Shown piece after piece: positions 5,206 to 6,136 of a DNA stretch of 6,136 nucleotides. Numbering within the stretch: the first letter of the stretch is position 1; the number at the start of each line of letters is the position of its first letter. The position numbers and the translations under genes are program-made. A model generated the notes under the pieces. That model was not told where the DNA came from, did not search any database, and worked only from the letters and a program-made list of their open reading frames with translations. This DNA is from Alphaproteobacteria bacterium (GTDB taxonomy: Bacteria > Pseudomonadota > Alphaproteobacteria > Rhizobiales > Hyphomicrobiaceae): contig JAJRRE010000110.1 of the NCBI GenBank assembly GCA_024279745.1, positions 1-6,136 on the forward strand, given 5' to 3'.

Positions 5206-6136
5206 ATGATGCAGCACACACCGTCTCACACGTCAGATAGCACATCCACATTGCGGCCAGTGGTCATGATCACCGGGGCCTCATCGGGCATTGGCCGCGC
5301 GCTCGCCGTTGAGTTTGCAGCTCGTGGTCATAATCTATTGTTGATCGCCCGAGGGACGGAGCGCCTGGCGTTGACAGCCGCGCAAATTCGCACGCAGCAC
5401 CAGGTCCAGATTGATTGTCTGGTGCTTGATGTGGCGGCGCACGATGCGCCAAAGAAGGTGAGCGACTATATCGCCACGCATAGCCTTGAGATCACAGTTT
5501 TGGTTAATAATGCCGCCAGCTGGATGTCTGGTTCGCTTGCTACAAATTCAACTGAAGCGACCGGCGCATTGATGCGCGCCAACATGGCGGCGCCGCTGGC
5601 GCTAAGTCGTGCCGTGCTGCCGGCAATGATCGCGCGGGGCAACGGAGCCATCTTGAATGTCGGCTCGCTGGCTGGTGAACTGCCCTCGCCTGGCACTGCG
5701 CTTTATAGCGCCTCCAAATCATTTATGCGCTCCATTACATTGGCGTTGCGCCATGAACTCAGTGGTAGCGGTGTCACCGTCTCATTGCTGGTCCCAGGCG
5801 CGGTGCGTACCGGCTTAACCTCCGATGATACGCGGCTGGGACAAGTGGCGCGCGCAATTTTTGCATTGCCGCCAGCCAGTGTGGCCCGTATTGGCTATCT
5901 GGGGATGGCAAGCAAGCAGCGCATTATCATTCCGGGCTTACATGTCTGGATCACTTTTTTTGCATTGAAAGTTCTACCTCCTGTGGGCGCAATGGGATTG
6001 CGCGCGAGCACAACGTCGCCGCCAGACAATGCGCATGGGACAACGCCCCTATCGGCGTTAGTGCGCATGATGCCCTGGGCCGACAAAGCTGGCGATGTTT
6101 TAATTGATACCGCACAACGCTTGCGCGACATGGCAC
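5206..6136 (+). CDS. Short-chain dehydrogenase/reductase, classical type (3' end outside window)
   Basis: An NAD(P)-dependent oxidoreductase of the classical SDR superfamily, closest in look to the DltE/COG0300 group. The substrate is unknown. About 310 codons are open to the window edge with no stop. From the ATG at 5206: cofactor loop TGASSGIG (23-30), LLIAR with R49 after beta-2 suggesting NADP(H), D75 in VLDV, NNAAS (101-105), and tetrad N126, S154 (NVGSLAG), Y167 and K171 (YSASK), then LLVPGAVRTGL. The catalytic set is complete. After RIIIPGL the frame continues with a hydrophobic segment (WITFFALKVLPPVG) and then at least 50 residues of extension, longer than the usual 260-270-residue members. 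ATGs at 5206 and 5209, TTG at 5251 and ATG at 5266 are all in frame. None has a good Shine-Dalgarno. The first pair leaves about 20 polar residues before the fold. A TAA at 5191 bars an earlier start. Confidence 0.9.
   Translation, partial: MMQHTPSHTSDSTSTLRPVVMITGASSGIGRALAVEFAARGHNLLLIARGTERLALTAAQIRTQHQVQIDCLVLDVAAHDAPKKVSDYIATHSLEITVLVNNAASWMSGSLATNSTEATGALMRANMAAPLALSRAVLPAMIARGNGAILNVGSLAGELPSPGTALYSASKSFMRSITLALRHELSGSGVTVSLLVPGAVRTGLTSDDTRLGQVARAIFALPPASVARIGYLGMASKQRIIIPGLHVWITFFALKVLPPVGAMGLRASTTSPPDNAHGTTPLSALVRMMPWADKAGDVLIDTAQRLRDMA

Noticed and set aside
4607..5251. 214-codon minus-strand open frame
   Set aside because: It lies almost wholly antisense to rarA, whose motifs are intact. 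The translation shows no recognisable domain and its composition fits a shadow of a GC-rich gene.

Overview
The window comes from a bacterial chromosome, most likely an alphaproteobacterium of moderate to fairly high GC. The evidence is the C-terminal end of RpoA (NWPPENIEELAKRFEDQY), an L17 that starts MRHRKTGRR and carries a charged tail, and a RarA whose N-terminus (MTNLF...RPLADRLRP...VVGQDHL) has the alphaproteobacterial form. I cannot fix the order or genus by eye. All recognised genes lie on the + strand.

Layout. Bases 1-616 are the 3' two-thirds of rpoA (RNA polymerase alpha). A 187-nt gap follows, with a strong hairpin and a second copy of its 3' arm. rplQ (ribosomal protein L17, 804-1253) ends the ribosomal-protein operon, which is closed by a clear intrinsic terminator at 1321-1349. 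Next is a four-helix small membrane protein resembling DUF6326 (1459-1884). A roughly 240-nt non-coding stretch with several inverted repeats follows, then a DegP/HtrA-type periplasmic serine protease (2124-3611). A 179-nt gap holding a 24-bp tandem repeat and a 10-bp palindrome leads to rarA/mgsA (3791-5122), a AAA+ ATPase acting at stalled replication forks. The last gene, a classical short-chain dehydrogenase/reductase (SDR), starts at about 5206 and runs off the right edge without a stop.

Functionally this is core housekeeping (transcription and translation) followed by envelope protein quality control, replication-fork maintenance and an oxidoreductase of unknown substrate. The protease, rarA and SDR genes point the same way, and I see no convincing U-tract terminator between them, so partial co-transcription is possible but unproven.

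I found no mobile element, CRISPR array, tRNA or rRNA gene, and nothing that clearly amounts to a new biological system. The points most worth checking are non-coding: a possible pair of mutually exclusive RNA structures between rpoA and rplQ, the inverted-repeat cluster before the protease, and the 24-bp repeat before rarA. The extended C-terminus of the SDR is also notable.
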